Assembly (NCBI GenBank): GCA_024681295.1
Contig: JAILBC010000087.1
Span: 1 to 64,000 of the forward strand
DNA from: Bacteroidales bacterium
Lineage (GTDB): Bacteria; Bacteroidota; Bacteroidia; Bacteroidales; F082
Direction of reading: 5' to 3'
DNA: 64,000 bases
Positions 15,722 to 24,900 of the stretch are shown here, one piece after another; positions within the stretch are counted from its first letter, which is position 1; every line of letters begins with the position of its first letter. Under the pieces are notes generated by a model. It searched no databases. It worked only from the letters and a program-made list of their open reading frames with translations, and was not told the DNA's origin. The translations under genes were made by a program, and so were the position numbers.

Positions 15722-17023
15722 ATGAAAACACTATCACCCAACGAAAGAGAAGAGAAGAACATACTATCCGACACTCGCCTTATTACATCTGGAGGTATCA
15801 AACCACCTACTCGGGACGATTCTGGCATGCGATCCTACACTCCTGGCGAAGAAGCCATCCTTAATTCCCACAAAACAGACTATCGTCAAAACAAGGACAC
15901 TGTTAAGAAAGCCCAGAAAGACCTAGACGACTGCAATAGTGAGTATTTGCAGATTGAGCAAGATCTTGACAAGGCCTCTTCAAAGGACGCAAAAAACGAC
16001 CGTGAGTGGAACGACATGTATAACCAAAAAGGACAACAGCTTGAGCAGTTGGAGCACGAATATCCAACAGATGATCAAGAAGAAGACGACAACGACGAGC
16101 TTATGCGAAAAGAAAGAAGAGCAAGAGCCAAAAAAATTGCTTCTTTCGTGGTTATCGCTTTGGTTGCCGAGGCGGTCATCGCCGGTGCCACCATTCATCT
16201 ACAGCAGGAAACCATGTCCATGGACGTCATCCTATGGCGTTTGGGGTATATTTTTTCAATTTACATATTTACCTGTATCCTATATGCCAAATACTTAAAG
16301 ACCCGTATCAAAGCACTCAAATGGCTGCTGATTTCGACTTTTATGATGAGCTTCGCCTGTTTGGTTCACACCGTTGCGTTGGTCTTCTTCAACACCGATG
16401 TCACAGCTCCAGTTGTTGCTGCTGATTTCACCCTCAACACGGCTGAAACAGCCGCAGCTGAAATCAGCGAAGGTGGTTTTTTCACCAAACTCATGCAAAC
16501 CCCAGGTCTACTTGAGTTTATCATTTGTATAGCATTAGTTTTTATTGGAGAAGCCTTTGATCTTGACACTAAAGATAACGACGTCGCAGAAACCGAAACC
16601 AACGAAAGCTCCGCAAACAATGATGGCAAAGCCAACCACTATGAAGTGCGTAAAGCAATCGCCAAAAAGAGAAAAGCCCAAATCAAAAAAGAACTAAAAA
16701 CATTGTTGAAAGATCTTGAAGACCGGAAAGACCGTTTAACCGACATTGTAAACAAAACGGAAAGAAGGTTCAACATCATTGAAGAGAACGAATCCAAGGC
16801 TCGTGAAAAATCACAGCGGGCCAAGGACAAAAACGAGGCTCTTATTAACGAGCTGTTTCAAGAACTAACAGAATACGATCTCAGTTTAAAAGAAAACCTC
16901 GCATACGAGTTGTTTGTTGATGCTTCAACGATTATCATCGAGCCAATCACCAAGATGGATATCGAGGCTTATTACGAAGATCTTCTGGAACAAACAATGA
17001 ATAATAACAATATTAAACAATAA
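15722..17023 (+). CDS. Coiled-coil polytopic membrane protein, unknown function
   Basis: The 433-residue protein has an N-terminal charged coiled coil (about 50-115), then membrane helices at about 138-160, 168-190, 198-225 and near 262-282, and a long C-terminal Lys/Glu-rich coiled coil (about 305-385). Both ends are probably cytoplasmic. I recognise no family. Placement in the P1 operon with a secreted vWA-like protein, a membrane penicillin-binding protein and an AAA+ ATPase suggests a structural or scaffold role in an envelope complex; that is inference. Confidence 0.7.
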   Translation: MKTLSPNEREEKNILSDTRLITSGGIKPPTRDDSGMRSYTPGEEAILNSHKTDYRQNKDTVKKAQKDLDDCNSEYLQIEQDLDKASSKDAKNDREWNDMYNQKGQQLEQLEHEYPTDDQEEDDNDELMRKERRARAKKIASFVVIALVAEAVIAGATIHLQQETMSMDVILWRLGYIFSIYIFTCILYAKYLKTRIKALKWLLISTFMMSFACLVHTVALVFFNTDVTAPVVAADFTLNTAETAAAEISEGGFFTKLMQTPGLLEFIICIALVFIGEAFDLDTKDNDVAETETNESSANNDGKANHYEVRKAIAKKRKAQIKKELKTLLKDLEDRKDRLTDIVNKTERRFNIIEENESKAREKSQRAKDKNEALINELFQELTEYDLSLKENLAYELFVDASTIIIEPITKMDIEAYYEDLLEQTMNNNNIKQ

Positions 17024-17027
17024 CATT

Positions 17028-17786
17028 ATGAAAAACACCATTATCCTTGTATGCCTTGCGGCTCTGAACTTCAGTGCCCCATGCGCCCCCGTCCAAAAAG
17101 CCGATGAAACGGCAATAACCTTATTGATTGATGTTACAGACCCTGTTCTCTTCGAAACAATCGAGGCCGACTTTTCTCAGAACCTGAATAAATTTTTTCA
17201 CAATACGGGCCTTGGCCACATCGATTTCGGCCAAAAATTGACCATCCGCATCGCGGCCATCGACGATAGCGGCCAACTGACATTGCAAAGCCGGTCGATT
17301 GCCCTGATCGACAAGAAAGTTTCACGCAAAGAAGCCGATCGTCTTCGCGACCCTCGTCCCCTACTGGAACTGATCCGCACCCAATTGGACCAATACAAGC
17401 AACTCAGCGAGAAAACGATGAGCTCATCGCCGATTATAGATGTGGTTTTAAAAAGTTTTTGCCAAATGGACCCCGAAGCCCGGGAAATCCTCGTCATCTG
17501 CAGCGATGGCGTGGAAAACAGCAACTACGGCAATTTCTACAAGAGCATTCCCACCACAGAACAGTCGGTTGGGAAAATGATCTCCAATGTCGTCGATCCA
17601 ATGCTTCTGGCCGAAGCCAAAGCGCAGATAGCCGACACCAACCCGGAGGTGATCCTTATCCTCAAAACGAACCCCAAGATTAAGAACATCATTGATTTGA
17701 AGAAGTTCTATAATGAGTTCTTGCATCAGCTGGGAGTTGAAACCTTCAGAGTCATCGACAATTTAAGCAACAACCCCAATCTTTAA
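17028..17786 (+). CDS. Secreted vWA-like protein
   Basis: The 252-residue protein has a signal peptide (MKNTIILVCLAALNFSAPCA) and a Rossmann-like von Willebrand A fold pattern: a first strand ITLLIDVTDPV resembling a MIDAS start (D-x-T), a central helix region, and EILVICSDGVENS near 158-170 corresponding to the third MIDAS strand. The canonical DxSxS is not intact, so metal binding is uncertain. It follows the membrane protein by four bases and precedes the PBP fusion by six, so all three are likely translated together. A periplasmic or surface adaptor role is inferred. Confidence 0.65.
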   Translation: MKNTIILVCLAALNFSAPCAPVQKADETAITLLIDVTDPVLFETIEADFSQNLNKFFHNTGLGHIDFGQKLTIRIAAIDDSGQLTLQSRSIALIDKKVSRKEADRLRDPRPLLELIRTQLDQYKQLSEKTMSSSPIIDVVLKSFCQMDPEAREILVICSDGVENSNYGNFYKSIPTTEQSVGKMISNVVDPMLLAEAKAQIADTNPEVILILKTNPKIKNIIDLKKFYNEFLHQLGVETFRVIDNLSNNPNL

Positions 17787-17792
17787 AAAGCC

Positions 17793-20768
17793 ATGGAAAG
17801 CATCCTAATTATCACATTAATCTCCTTTGTTGCGTTCCTGCTGCTCGCCGGATTCGTTGTCATGCGAGACTTCTCACGACTGTGGATCAAGCGTAGCAGG
17901 GAGATGTTCCGGGTCAAGCAGGGCATTAACTACTACAGCGAGATGGCCGTCACGTTAGTGGTCACCCTTCTTTTGGCCATCTCTGTATCACTCTTAAAAG
18001 GAGCATCCACTGTCCTAGTGGCCATGGTAACCACCGATGATATCGCTTCTTTTATGACGGCCTTGCGCGGTGTTTTCTCATCCTATACCACTGAGTTGCA
18101 GAGCCCCAAGAATCATCTTTTGTTGTTCTTCCTCAACCCCGCATTGAAAATGATGGCCGTCTATTTGTTAATGGGGAGCGTCAGGTTGTATTTCTCTTTG
18201 ATCAACAAAAAGGCAGGAGGTGAATGTTACAATGAAGGCGATGTCCTTTATTTCAGCTCACTTGGGGTTTTGTTTCTGATTGGTGTAGAGATTTTTTGCC
18301 ACATTCAGGACGTGAAAATCGCTAATATGGCAGGAAATATTTCTTATTTGTTGTTGGATAAATGTAGTTATCTCATCTACTTCCTAACTATTGAAGAGGT
18401 GCTGGTGCTTCGTTCCAACAAAAGCAATCTGAATAACGCGATTGAAAAATATCTGGTGACCAACCACATCGAGAAAAAGATGTTGCTGAGCGGCTGGAAG
18501 ATGATGGTCTTAGCATACGGCTTGGGGTTGTTGTTATCCACCCCCTGCTTCCTCGGCTTCCAATGGATCCGGGACAACACCGCTTTGATGACCACTTTCA
18601 TCATTGTGTTGAGTGTGGCTTTGTTTATCATGAAAAAGTTTTTCTCGGACTCGTGGAATTTGTTAGGCACTGTGCTTTTTTCCACCACTTTCTCGATGCC
18701 CATACATGGATTGGTGTTTTCCAGCGACAAGTCAAGGCGCCTAGTTGTAATAGGGCTGATCGTATATGGCGCCTTACTTGTTGCGTTTGGTTTTGTCTAC
18801 CCGAAACAATTGTTCATGCTGCTTTCAATCATGTCCGCCGCCGCTTGCCTAACTGTGATCGGCATTGTGCTGGCCTACTTCCTTACCATGGGTATTGGTT
18901 ATCTCGTGGCCTGCATCACCAGGGGCAACACAACCACCCCCACCATGAAGAAGTGTTTCACCTACACGGGGTGGGTGTTGTCCTCTCTGCCTAAAGCCGT
19001 CGCGGTTTCGGCATTCGTGGTGACCCTGGCCTTTATGTCGATAACCTGTTTCCCGAAAGAACTAAAATGTGATGATATTTTTGCAAACAGTTGCGTTGTG
19101 GACGCCAATGGAAATTGCCTATACGTGGATGAAGAGCATCCGCATTACTACGTCCCTGTGCGATTTGAGGAGTTGCCGTCCTTTTTCCGAAAGTGCATCA
19201 CAGCACAAGAGGACCGCGGTTTCTGGAAACAAAATAATCTCTGGCCCAACCCAAGTAACTGGCACGGGGTCAGCTTTTCAGCCTTCCGCGGAAGAGGAGG
19301 GTCTAACATCAACGCACAGTTATGTAAAAATATCACCTATATTAACGCTGATGGATTCCCTCGCGATATGTCCAGAAAAATTTCCGAATCTGTATCGGCA
19401 TATATGATTTCCCAGAAAAAAACACCCGAACAGCTTATGGAATTATACGCTAATATTGCCTCCTTTGATGGTAGTTTCGGTTTTCGCGGGGCAGCAGCGG
19501 CCTCTCTGTTTGCGTTTGGGAAACCATTGAATCAGTTAAATAACATTCAACAACTCTATCTAATACACACCCTTCCAAGAAGTAAATATTTAAAGACAGA
19601 AAACGGACTGATTCCTTACAATCTAGTACATGAAGACAGCGATGGCGCGGTGAAAAAAGCTCTTTTAAAGAAGGCAGAGCGATGGTTGGACGAGGGATTA
19701 ATCACCAAAAAAGAGTATAACACTTTACGACGTGAGGAGTTGGCCTTTGTCAACACAAGATATAAGTGCGGAATTCCTTTAAGCACACGCATCATGCTTG
19801 CAAAAAACTTCAAAGACCGGCCAGGCAGACATGACTGTTCCATCACTTTGGAAAACGAAAACGACTTGGCAGAGGCCTATCGCCTGTTAAAGACCAAGGA
19901 GGTGTTTAAAAAGAACGGATCCGAACTTCAAGTCGCCGCACTCGTCGTTGAGGCCAAAAGCGGTAAGATCATTGCCCACTTCTCTTCTTCAGAGGTACTT
20001 GACTATGCTAATTGTTACACTTATCCCATCGGTTCTATAGCAAAGCCCGCCATAGTCCTAGAGATGCTCAAGTCCGGAGTGCCGGCTGATTTCACACTGT
20101 TCGATGGACGCGTTGAGAAACGGAAAACACCCCATAACAGTCATGGATGGGGTAAACGCCCCGTCAGTTTAGAGGCCATTTTAGCGCTAAGTCTCAATGC
20201 TCCCTTCGCCAACCTGAAAGATTTGGGGTTAAACCCGAAAACTTTATACCAAAACCTAGAAAACGAATACGCCCTAATGAACATCACCAAAGACTCGATT
20301 AGCGCTTGCGATACATACAACTACCCATTAGGCCTCAGAGAGATGAGAGTGTTTGATATTGCACAAGTATACCAAACAATATTCAACGATGGTATTTTTA
20401 TTCCATTGTCATTAGAACAAAACTCCGACACTATCGTGACCAAAAGAATCTGGGCCGAAGAGCACACCAAGGTGGTTGTAAACGCCCTAAGCAAAACCAT
20501 AGAAAACAGCGATGGCACTTTGAACAGATACAAGAACGACCTACCTGCGGGAAAGAAATTCTACGGCAAGACTGGAACCAGCAGCAAAAACCGTGATTTC
20601 TGGACGGTGATTTCTGACGGAAACATTGTGATTACCAGTTGGGGCTCGTATGGCAAAAAAACTGGCGACAACATGGTTCTGGGCACGGAAAAATCGTGGG
20701 GAGCCACCGCCGCGGGATTGTTCGCCGTATTGATCTATAACGAACTTGCCAAGACAAACCATTATTAA
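17793..20768 (+). CDS. Class A penicillin-binding protein fused to a large polytopic membrane domain
   Basis: Residues 1-425 hold about ten hydrophobic helices with no family I recognise. Residues about 450-640 are a GT51 peptidoglycan glycosyltransferase: ITAQEDRGFW near 468 with the catalytic Glu, GGSNINAQLCKN near 502 (variant of GGSTITQQLxKN), SRKISE near 526 and ELYANIASF near 549. Residues about 700-985 are a transpeptidase with SIAK near 747, SLN near 801 and KTGTS near 925. All key residues are present, so it should polymerise and cross-link glycan outside the membrane. Normal class A PBPs have a single anchor helix, so the N-terminal domain is the oddity. It sits between the vWA-like and basic-tailed genes. 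Confidence 0.85.
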   Translation: MESILIITLISFVAFLLLAGFVVMRDFSRLWIKRSREMFRVKQGINYYSEMAVTLVVTLLLAISVSLLKGASTVLVAMVTTDDIASFMTALRGVFSSYTTELQSPKNHLLLFFLNPALKMMAVYLLMGSVRLYFSLINKKAGGECYNEGDVLYFSSLGVLFLIGVEIFCHIQDVKIANMAGNISYLLLDKCSYLIYFLTIEEVLVLRSNKSNLNNAIEKYLVTNHIEKKMLLSGWKMMVLAYGLGLLLSTPCFLGFQWIRDNTALMTTFIIVLSVALFIMKKFFSDSWNLLGTVLFSTTFSMPIHGLVFSSDKSRRLVVIGLIVYGALLVAFGFVYPKQLFMLLSIMSAAACLTVIGIVLAYFLTMGIGYLVACITRGNTTTPTMKKCFTYTGWVLSSLPKAVAVSAFVVTLAFMSITCFPKELKCDDIFANSCVVDANGNCLYVDEEHPHYYVPVRFEELPSFFRKCITAQEDRGFWKQNNLWPNPSNWHGVSFSAFRGRGGSNINAQLCKNITYINADGFPRDMSRKISESVSAYMISQKKTPEQLMELYANIASFDGSFGFRGAAAASLFAFGKPLNQLNNIQQLYLIHTLPRSKYLKTENGLIPYNLVHEDSDGAVKKALLKKAERWLDEGLITKKEYNTLRREELAFVNTRYKCGIPLSTRIMLAKNFKDRPGRHDCSITLENENDLAEAYRLLKTKEVFKKNGSELQVAALVVEAKSGKIIAHFSSSEVLDYANCYTYPIGSIAKPAIVLEMLKSGVPADFTLFDGRVEKRKTPHNSHGWGKRPVSLEAILALSLNAPFANLKDLGLNPKTLYQNLENEYALMNITKDSISACDTYNYPLGLREMRVFDIAQVYQTIFNDGIFIPLSLEQNSDTIVTKRIWAEEHTKVVVNALSKTIENSDGTLNRYKNDLPAGKKFYGKTGTSSKNRDFWTVISDGNIVITSWGSYGKKTGDNMVLGTEKSWGATAAGLFAVLIYNELAKTNHY

Positions 20769-20792
20769 AACATACTTAAAAACTGCATTGCC

Positions 20793-21371
20793 ATGATTCT
20801 AATGAAACTCTTATCGCCCAAGTCGCTTCCCTTGCCGGAATCGGAATGGAAGTTTTACCACAAGCTCTACAGGGCCATGCTTAAGCTTTTGCTCTATGGC
20901 TATAAAAGAAAGGTGATTATTGACCGCATCATTCTTGGAGAAGGTGCGGAGCTGCTTCATTGTGTCAGGGATGAATGGTTTGAGAAACAGTTGATCCGCT
21001 TTCGTATAGCCTACTTCCCCCCTATCCGGGTGGTTTCCTTCTCAGCGACACACGAACTAAGATCAGGGGTCTTCAATTGGAAAGACACGATGACCCTGTT
21101 GCGTCCCCAGCGTTTGACACAAGCCAAAACCGAACCCGCCAAGCGGCCGATGAAAGCCAAACCCGTGGCAAAACAGGAAACAAAACTAGAAGTCAAGCCT
21201 GCCCCGAAGTCCGAGGCGAAACAGAAACCCCAACAAGAGGAAAAGCGAAGCAAAATCCGTTTCAACGACGGCGAGCTCAAGCCCCCTCGTTTCAAGAAAC
21301 AAAAAGAACTGGTGATTACCCGCGATGAATACACCCATCATTTGGGCTTCGATGAAAACGATATTTTTTAA
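20793..21371 (+). CDS. Basic-tailed cytoplasmic protein, unknown function
   Basis: The 192-residue product has a folded-looking first 110 residues (ESEWKFYHKLYRAMLKLLLYG) and a Lys/Pro/Ala-rich linker (about 110-155; KPAPKSEAKQKPQQEE), ending in FNDGELKPPRFKKQKELV and DEYTHHLGFDENDIF. No signal peptide is visible. A second in-frame ATG lies three codons in. I do not recognise it. It lies 24 bases after the PBP fusion and 27 before the BrxL-like ATPase, in the same operon. Confidence 0.65.
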   Translation: MILMKLLSPKSLPLPESEWKFYHKLYRAMLKLLLYGYKRKVIIDRIILGEGAELLHCVRDEWFEKQLIRFRIAYFPPIRVVSFSATHELRSGVFNWKDTMTLLRPQRLTQAKTEPAKRPMKAKPVAKQETKLEVKPAPKSEAKQKPQQEEKRSKIRFNDGELKPPRFKKQKELVITRDEYTHHLGFDENDIF

Positions 21372-21398
21372 TCAAACAAAATTAAATAAGTTATTATT

Positions 21399-23150
21399 AT
21401 GGAAAACATTGCTATTTCTCAAAAAACAAAAGAGGTCTTTCCCGAACTCTCCATCATGAAGGCACGTCGTTACGACTCTCTCTTCAAAGGAAGAAACCTC
21501 CCTTCGTTTGTGCGCGACTACATCCTACGTCGTTTCACTAACAACGAGGGCGTGGTAGACGAAAAGGCCGTAAAGGAGTACCTTAACACCAAGATGCCCT
21601 CGGATTCCGAGATCCTTAAGCAGCGCTTGCTGAACGGCGAGAGTGTCAACATTACCACACGCTTTACGGTGAGCACCGACATGGCCTTGGGCAGGGTGCG
21701 CTTTCACATGCCCGACGTGGGCATATCCTCAAGCACCTATGTCAGCCAGGAACTGTTGGAAAAAAGCGAGGACCCACTCACCGATGGCGAGCACTGGGGT
21801 AATATCACGTTGCTCTATGTGGAGCCGCAGGGTAAGCGAAAGGGATACGCACTTATGACCAGCTACAAGGCGTTTGAGCCCTACCGTATCGACCTTTCTT
21901 ATTACCTGGAAGCTCGCAGCAATTTTACCACCGAGGAGTGGATCGACTTTCTCATCGCTGCCATGGAGTACAACCCAGAGGAGTTCTCCGAAGAGCAGAA
22001 GCATGAGATCATTGCCCGTCTTCTCCCCCTTGTCGAGCCTCGCCTCAACATGATTGAGTTAGGCCCCAAGGGTACAGGAAAGTCGTACGTCTACAACAAT
22101 TTGAGCAAACACGCTTGGCTGTTGGCCGGAGGTCGCACCACGCGAGCCAAGTTGTTCTACAACAAGGCCACGAAGCAATTCGGCGTGATGAAGAACTACG
22201 ATGTGGTTGGCATTGATGAAATCACAACATTTCAGTTTTCTGACCCAGACGAGATGCAAAGTATCATGAAAAGTTATTTGGAGGCAGGAAAAGCAGCCGT
22301 TGACAATGTGATGTTTCAGTCGGAGTGCGGCCTGATGCTGATGGGCAATATTCCGCTCGACAAGGATATGAAACCACTGAATCCGTCCTATGCACAGAGC
22401 CTTCCCGAGATGTTCCGCGAGTCGGCCACGATGGATAGGTTCCACGGCTTCATCGAAGGCTGGAGGCTCCCGCGGCTTTCAAAGGACCACATCATCGAAG
22501 GCTGGGTGCTCAACTGCGAGTATTTCTCCTCGGTGTTGCATATCTTACGTTTTTCTTCGGAGTATGATCGTATTTTCACCGAACTGGTGGATATTCCTCA
22601 TGGTTGCGACCTGCGTGACAAGAAAGCCGTACAGCGCTTGGCCACCGCCTATCACAAGCTGTTGTTCCCCCACATCCGGTCGCTTGCCGACATTGAGCCT
22701 GATCAGGTGGACACTTTCAAACTGTTGTATGACCGCTATTGCTTGCAGCCCGCCATCTATCGGAGACAGATCATCCGCGACCAATGCCACCGCATCGACA
22801 AGGAATTCAAGCCCGAGGTCTCCGAGTTCTCAATTGTCGACCTGCCCTACATCGAGGATATCGAAAACGAACCCGTTGTGAATGAAGAGGTCGAAGACCT
22901 TCCCTTCGAAGACCTTCCCATCGAGGAAGAGATCATCGAGGAACAGACCGTCGAAGAAACCCCTGAAGAGGAAGCTTTTGAAGAGGAAGCACCTATCGAA
23001 GAGGAAGTGCCTGTTGAAGAGGAAGTCCCTATTGAAGAGGAATCCAGCGAGGAGGTTCCTGGTGTGGAAGATCCTATCGTTGAAGAGTACGATGAAGAAG
23101 ATAATGGCGAAGAGGAATTGGGGGAAGTGGCGAACAACCTTGTAGCTTGA
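21399..23150 (+). CDS. BrxL-like AAA+ ATPase lacking the Lon protease part, acidic tail
   Basis: The 583-residue protein matches the ATPase half of BrxL, the Lon-like protein of BREX phage-defence systems: Walker A ELGPKGTGKSYVYNNLS near 219-234, THR/ARG region GGRTTRAKLFYN, Walker B VVGIDEITTFQFSD near 268-281, and MLMGNIPL as sensor 1. The C-terminal Lon-type protease domain of long BrxL proteins is not seen; after about residue 490 the chain becomes an acidic repeat tail (EEEVPVEEEVPIEEE). No BrxA/B/C, PglX or PglZ genes are nearby, so this is not a standard BREX locus. It is the last gene before a promoter at 23170. The role in the P1 operon is unknown. Confidence 0.82.
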   Translation: MENIAISQKTKEVFPELSIMKARRYDSLFKGRNLPSFVRDYILRRFTNNEGVVDEKAVKEYLNTKMPSDSEILKQRLLNGESVNITTRFTVSTDMALGRVRFHMPDVGISSSTYVSQELLEKSEDPLTDGEHWGNITLLYVEPQGKRKGYALMTSYKAFEPYRIDLSYYLEARSNFTTEEWIDFLIAAMEYNPEEFSEEQKHEIIARLLPLVEPRLNMIELGPKGTGKSYVYNNLSKHAWLLAGGRTTRAKLFYNKATKQFGVMKNYDVVGIDEITTFQFSDPDEMQSIMKSYLEAGKAAVDNVMFQSECGLMLMGNIPLDKDMKPLNPSYAQSLPEMFRESATMDRFHGFIEGWRLPRLSKDHIIEGWVLNCEYFSSVLHILRFSSEYDRIFTELVDIPHGCDLRDKKAVQRLATAYHKLLFPHIRSLADIEPDQVDTFKLLYDRYCLQPAIYRRQIIRDQCHRIDKEFKPEVSEFSIVDLPYIEDIENEPVVNEEVEDLPFEDLPIEEEIIEEQTVEETPEEEAFEEEAPIEEEVPVEEEVPIEEESSEEVPGVEDPIVEEYDEEDNGEEELGEVANNLVA

Positions 23151-23169
23151 AAGTTTAAACAGAAAACAG

Positions 23170-23193
23170 TATATTTGCAAAATTGAAAGGAGG
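23170..23193 (+). promoter_or_regulatory. Promoter and perfect Shine-Dalgarno of the phosphoesterase gene
   Basis: TATATTTG (23170-23177) is a -7 box, and GAAAGGAGG (23185-23193) lies eight bases before the ATG. A full anti-16S match is rare in this phylum, where most genes here lack any Shine-Dalgarno sequence. Confidence 0.6.
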
Positions 23194-23201
23194 ACGCAGC
23201 C

Positions 23202-23765
23202 ATGATATGGTTAACAAGTGACTTGCATTTATTCCACAACCATGGGTTTATTTATGAACCCAGAGGTTTTTCTTCCATCGAGGAAATGAACACGGCCATC
23301 GAGAGCAACTGGAACGAGATGGTTGATGAGGACGACGAAGTCTATGTTTTGGGCGACCTTATGGTTGGAGGGAAAGCCGTCAGCAACGATGTCGGCATGG
23401 AGATCGTAAGGCGGCTGAAAGGCAAGAAGCACATCATCATAGGCAATCACGACACGGATGCTCGAATCAAGCTTTACCAACAAGAAGCAAGCATCGTTGA
23501 TGTTCAATATGCCCTGATGATGCGTTATAAAGGCCGCAGCCTTTATCTGAGCCACTACCCCACGTTCACTTCCAGCTTAGAGCACGAAAAACCGAAGCAA
23601 TGGACCATAAACTTTTTTGGTCACACCCACTCCAAGGAGCGGTTCTTCGAAGGCATCCCATTCATGTACAACGTGGCCTTGGATGCTCATGAGAACCGGC
23701 CCGTGTCACTCGATGAAGCTTTGCGTGAAATCAAGGAATATTCCGCCGCATCAACAAAGGCATAA
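23202..23765 (+). CDS. Calcineurin-like metallophosphoesterase
   Basis: The 187-residue protein has the full metallophosphoesterase motif series: LTSDLHLFHNHG (D-x-H), VYVLGDLMVGG (GDxx), IIGNHD (GNHD), YLSHYP and FFGHTHSKE (GHxH). This short single-domain type hydrolyses phosphomono- or diesters with two metal ions; the substrate cannot be told. It is close in shape to small phosphoesterases found in phages and islands. It has its own promoter and a strong Shine-Dalgarno, though read-through from the P1 operon is possible. Confidence 0.88.
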   Translation: MIWLTSDLHLFHNHGFIYEPRGFSSIEEMNTAIESNWNEMVDEDDEVYVLGDLMVGGKAVSNDVGMEIVRRLKGKKHIIIGNHDTDARIKLYQQEASIVDVQYALMMRYKGRSLYLSHYPTFTSSLEHEKPKQWTINFFGHTHSKERFFEGIPFMYNVALDAHENRPVSLDEALREIKEYSAASTKA

Positions 23766-23913
23766 TAAACCCTAGTTTTACGAAATCACTCCCCGAGAAG
23801 GGTTTCATACACCCTATCCGTCATTTCATACAGTACCCCGAAAAACGCCTTGTCAGTCTTTCAAGGATCATTTAATTTGCATCATAAAATAATAATAAAG
23901 AATAAGTAATACC

Positions 23914-24900
23914 ATGATTATGAAACCGCGACATTTGTTAATTGCGTTGCTGATGCTTGTCGGGGTCGGCTGCTCACCGACCCCACAGGCAGACAGCCGT
24001 TTGGGAAAAGAACTTGGACTACGCACCAAGGGAAACAGCATCTATTATTGGAAAACTGTTTTTGAGCTGAACAACGCCGAGCGAGATTTCCTTCAAACCC
24101 ACCAGGTAAAACGACTTTACCTGAGACTCTTTGATGTGGTGCCCGCCGACATCAACAACTACGAGTATGAGGTGATACCCAATGCCACCCTTGCCTTTCG
24201 CGAGGCGACGCCCAAAGGGGTGGAGATTGTGCCGGTAGTTTACATCACGATCGACGCGCTGCGCCTCATCAACAGTCCGAAACACAACTATGCCCAAATC
24301 ATCACCCAACGCATCCTGAACATGGTCGACTTCAACGACCTGGGCACCATCCATGAAATCCAGCTCGACTGCGACTGGACGCAACAAACGCAAGACGGCT
24401 ATTTTGCCTTCTGCCAAGCGGTGAAAGACCAGTTGGAACCTTACGGCATCCAACTCAGTTGTACCATTCGCCTTTGGCAGTTGGCTTGTGCCTGTCCGCC
24501 TGTCGACAGGGGCGTGCTGATGCTTTACAACACCGGAAGCATCACCAATCCCAAGACACAAAACTCCATTCTCGACCTCAACGATGTAAATGCGTACTTG
24601 AAAAACAAACCCTACGGGCTCCCCTTGGACTACGCCTACCCCACCTATAGCTGGTATGTTTGGTTCCACAACGACACCTATAAAGGGCTCTTCCACGACC
24701 AGCCCTCCATGAAGCTTGAAGCCGGTGATGTAGTACGCTATGAACACGTAAGCTTCGATGACCTCCACAAACTGGATAGCCTTGTAAGCTTGAAAATGCC
24801 CGGCGCCGAAAACGCCTCCATCATTCTTTATCATTTAGATTCCGCCAACCTTTCAAACTATACCACCGATGAAATACGTCAGATTTATAGCCGCATTTAG
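23914..24900 (+). CDS. Lipoprotein with probable TIM-barrel fold, unknown function
   Basis: The 328-residue protein has a lipoprotein signal (LLMLVGVGCSPTP). The body has alternating strands and helices with VKRLYLRLFDV, VEIVPVVYITI, EIQLDCDWT and LSCTIRLWQLA, a pattern seen in glycoside-hydrolase-like barrels, with Asp/Trp residues where catalytic acids often lie (DCDWT). I do not assign an activity. An ATG three codons upstream-to-downstream ambiguity exists (23914 or 23920). Its 3' end overlaps the next gene by 32 bases, so the two form a pair. Confidence 0.7.
   Translation: MIMKPRHLLIALLMLVGVGCSPTPQADSRLGKELGLRTKGNSIYYWKTVFELNNAERDFLQTHQVKRLYLRLFDVVPADINNYEYEVIPNATLAFREATPKGVEIVPVVYITIDALRLINSPKHNYAQIITQRILNMVDFNDLGTIHEIQLDCDWTQQTQDGYFAFCQAVKDQLEPYGIQLSCTIRLWQLACACPPVDRGVLMLYNTGSITNPKTQNSILDLNDVNAYLKNKPYGLPLDYAYPTYSWYVWFHNDTYKGLFHDQPSMKLEAGDVVRYEHVSFDDLHKLDSLVSLKMPGAENASIILYHLDSANLSNYTTDEIRQIYSRI

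Noticed and set aside
21399-23150. Complete BREX phage-defence locus
   Set aside because: Only a BrxL-like ATPase is present; no BrxA, BrxB, BrxC, PglX or PglZ gene is in the window.
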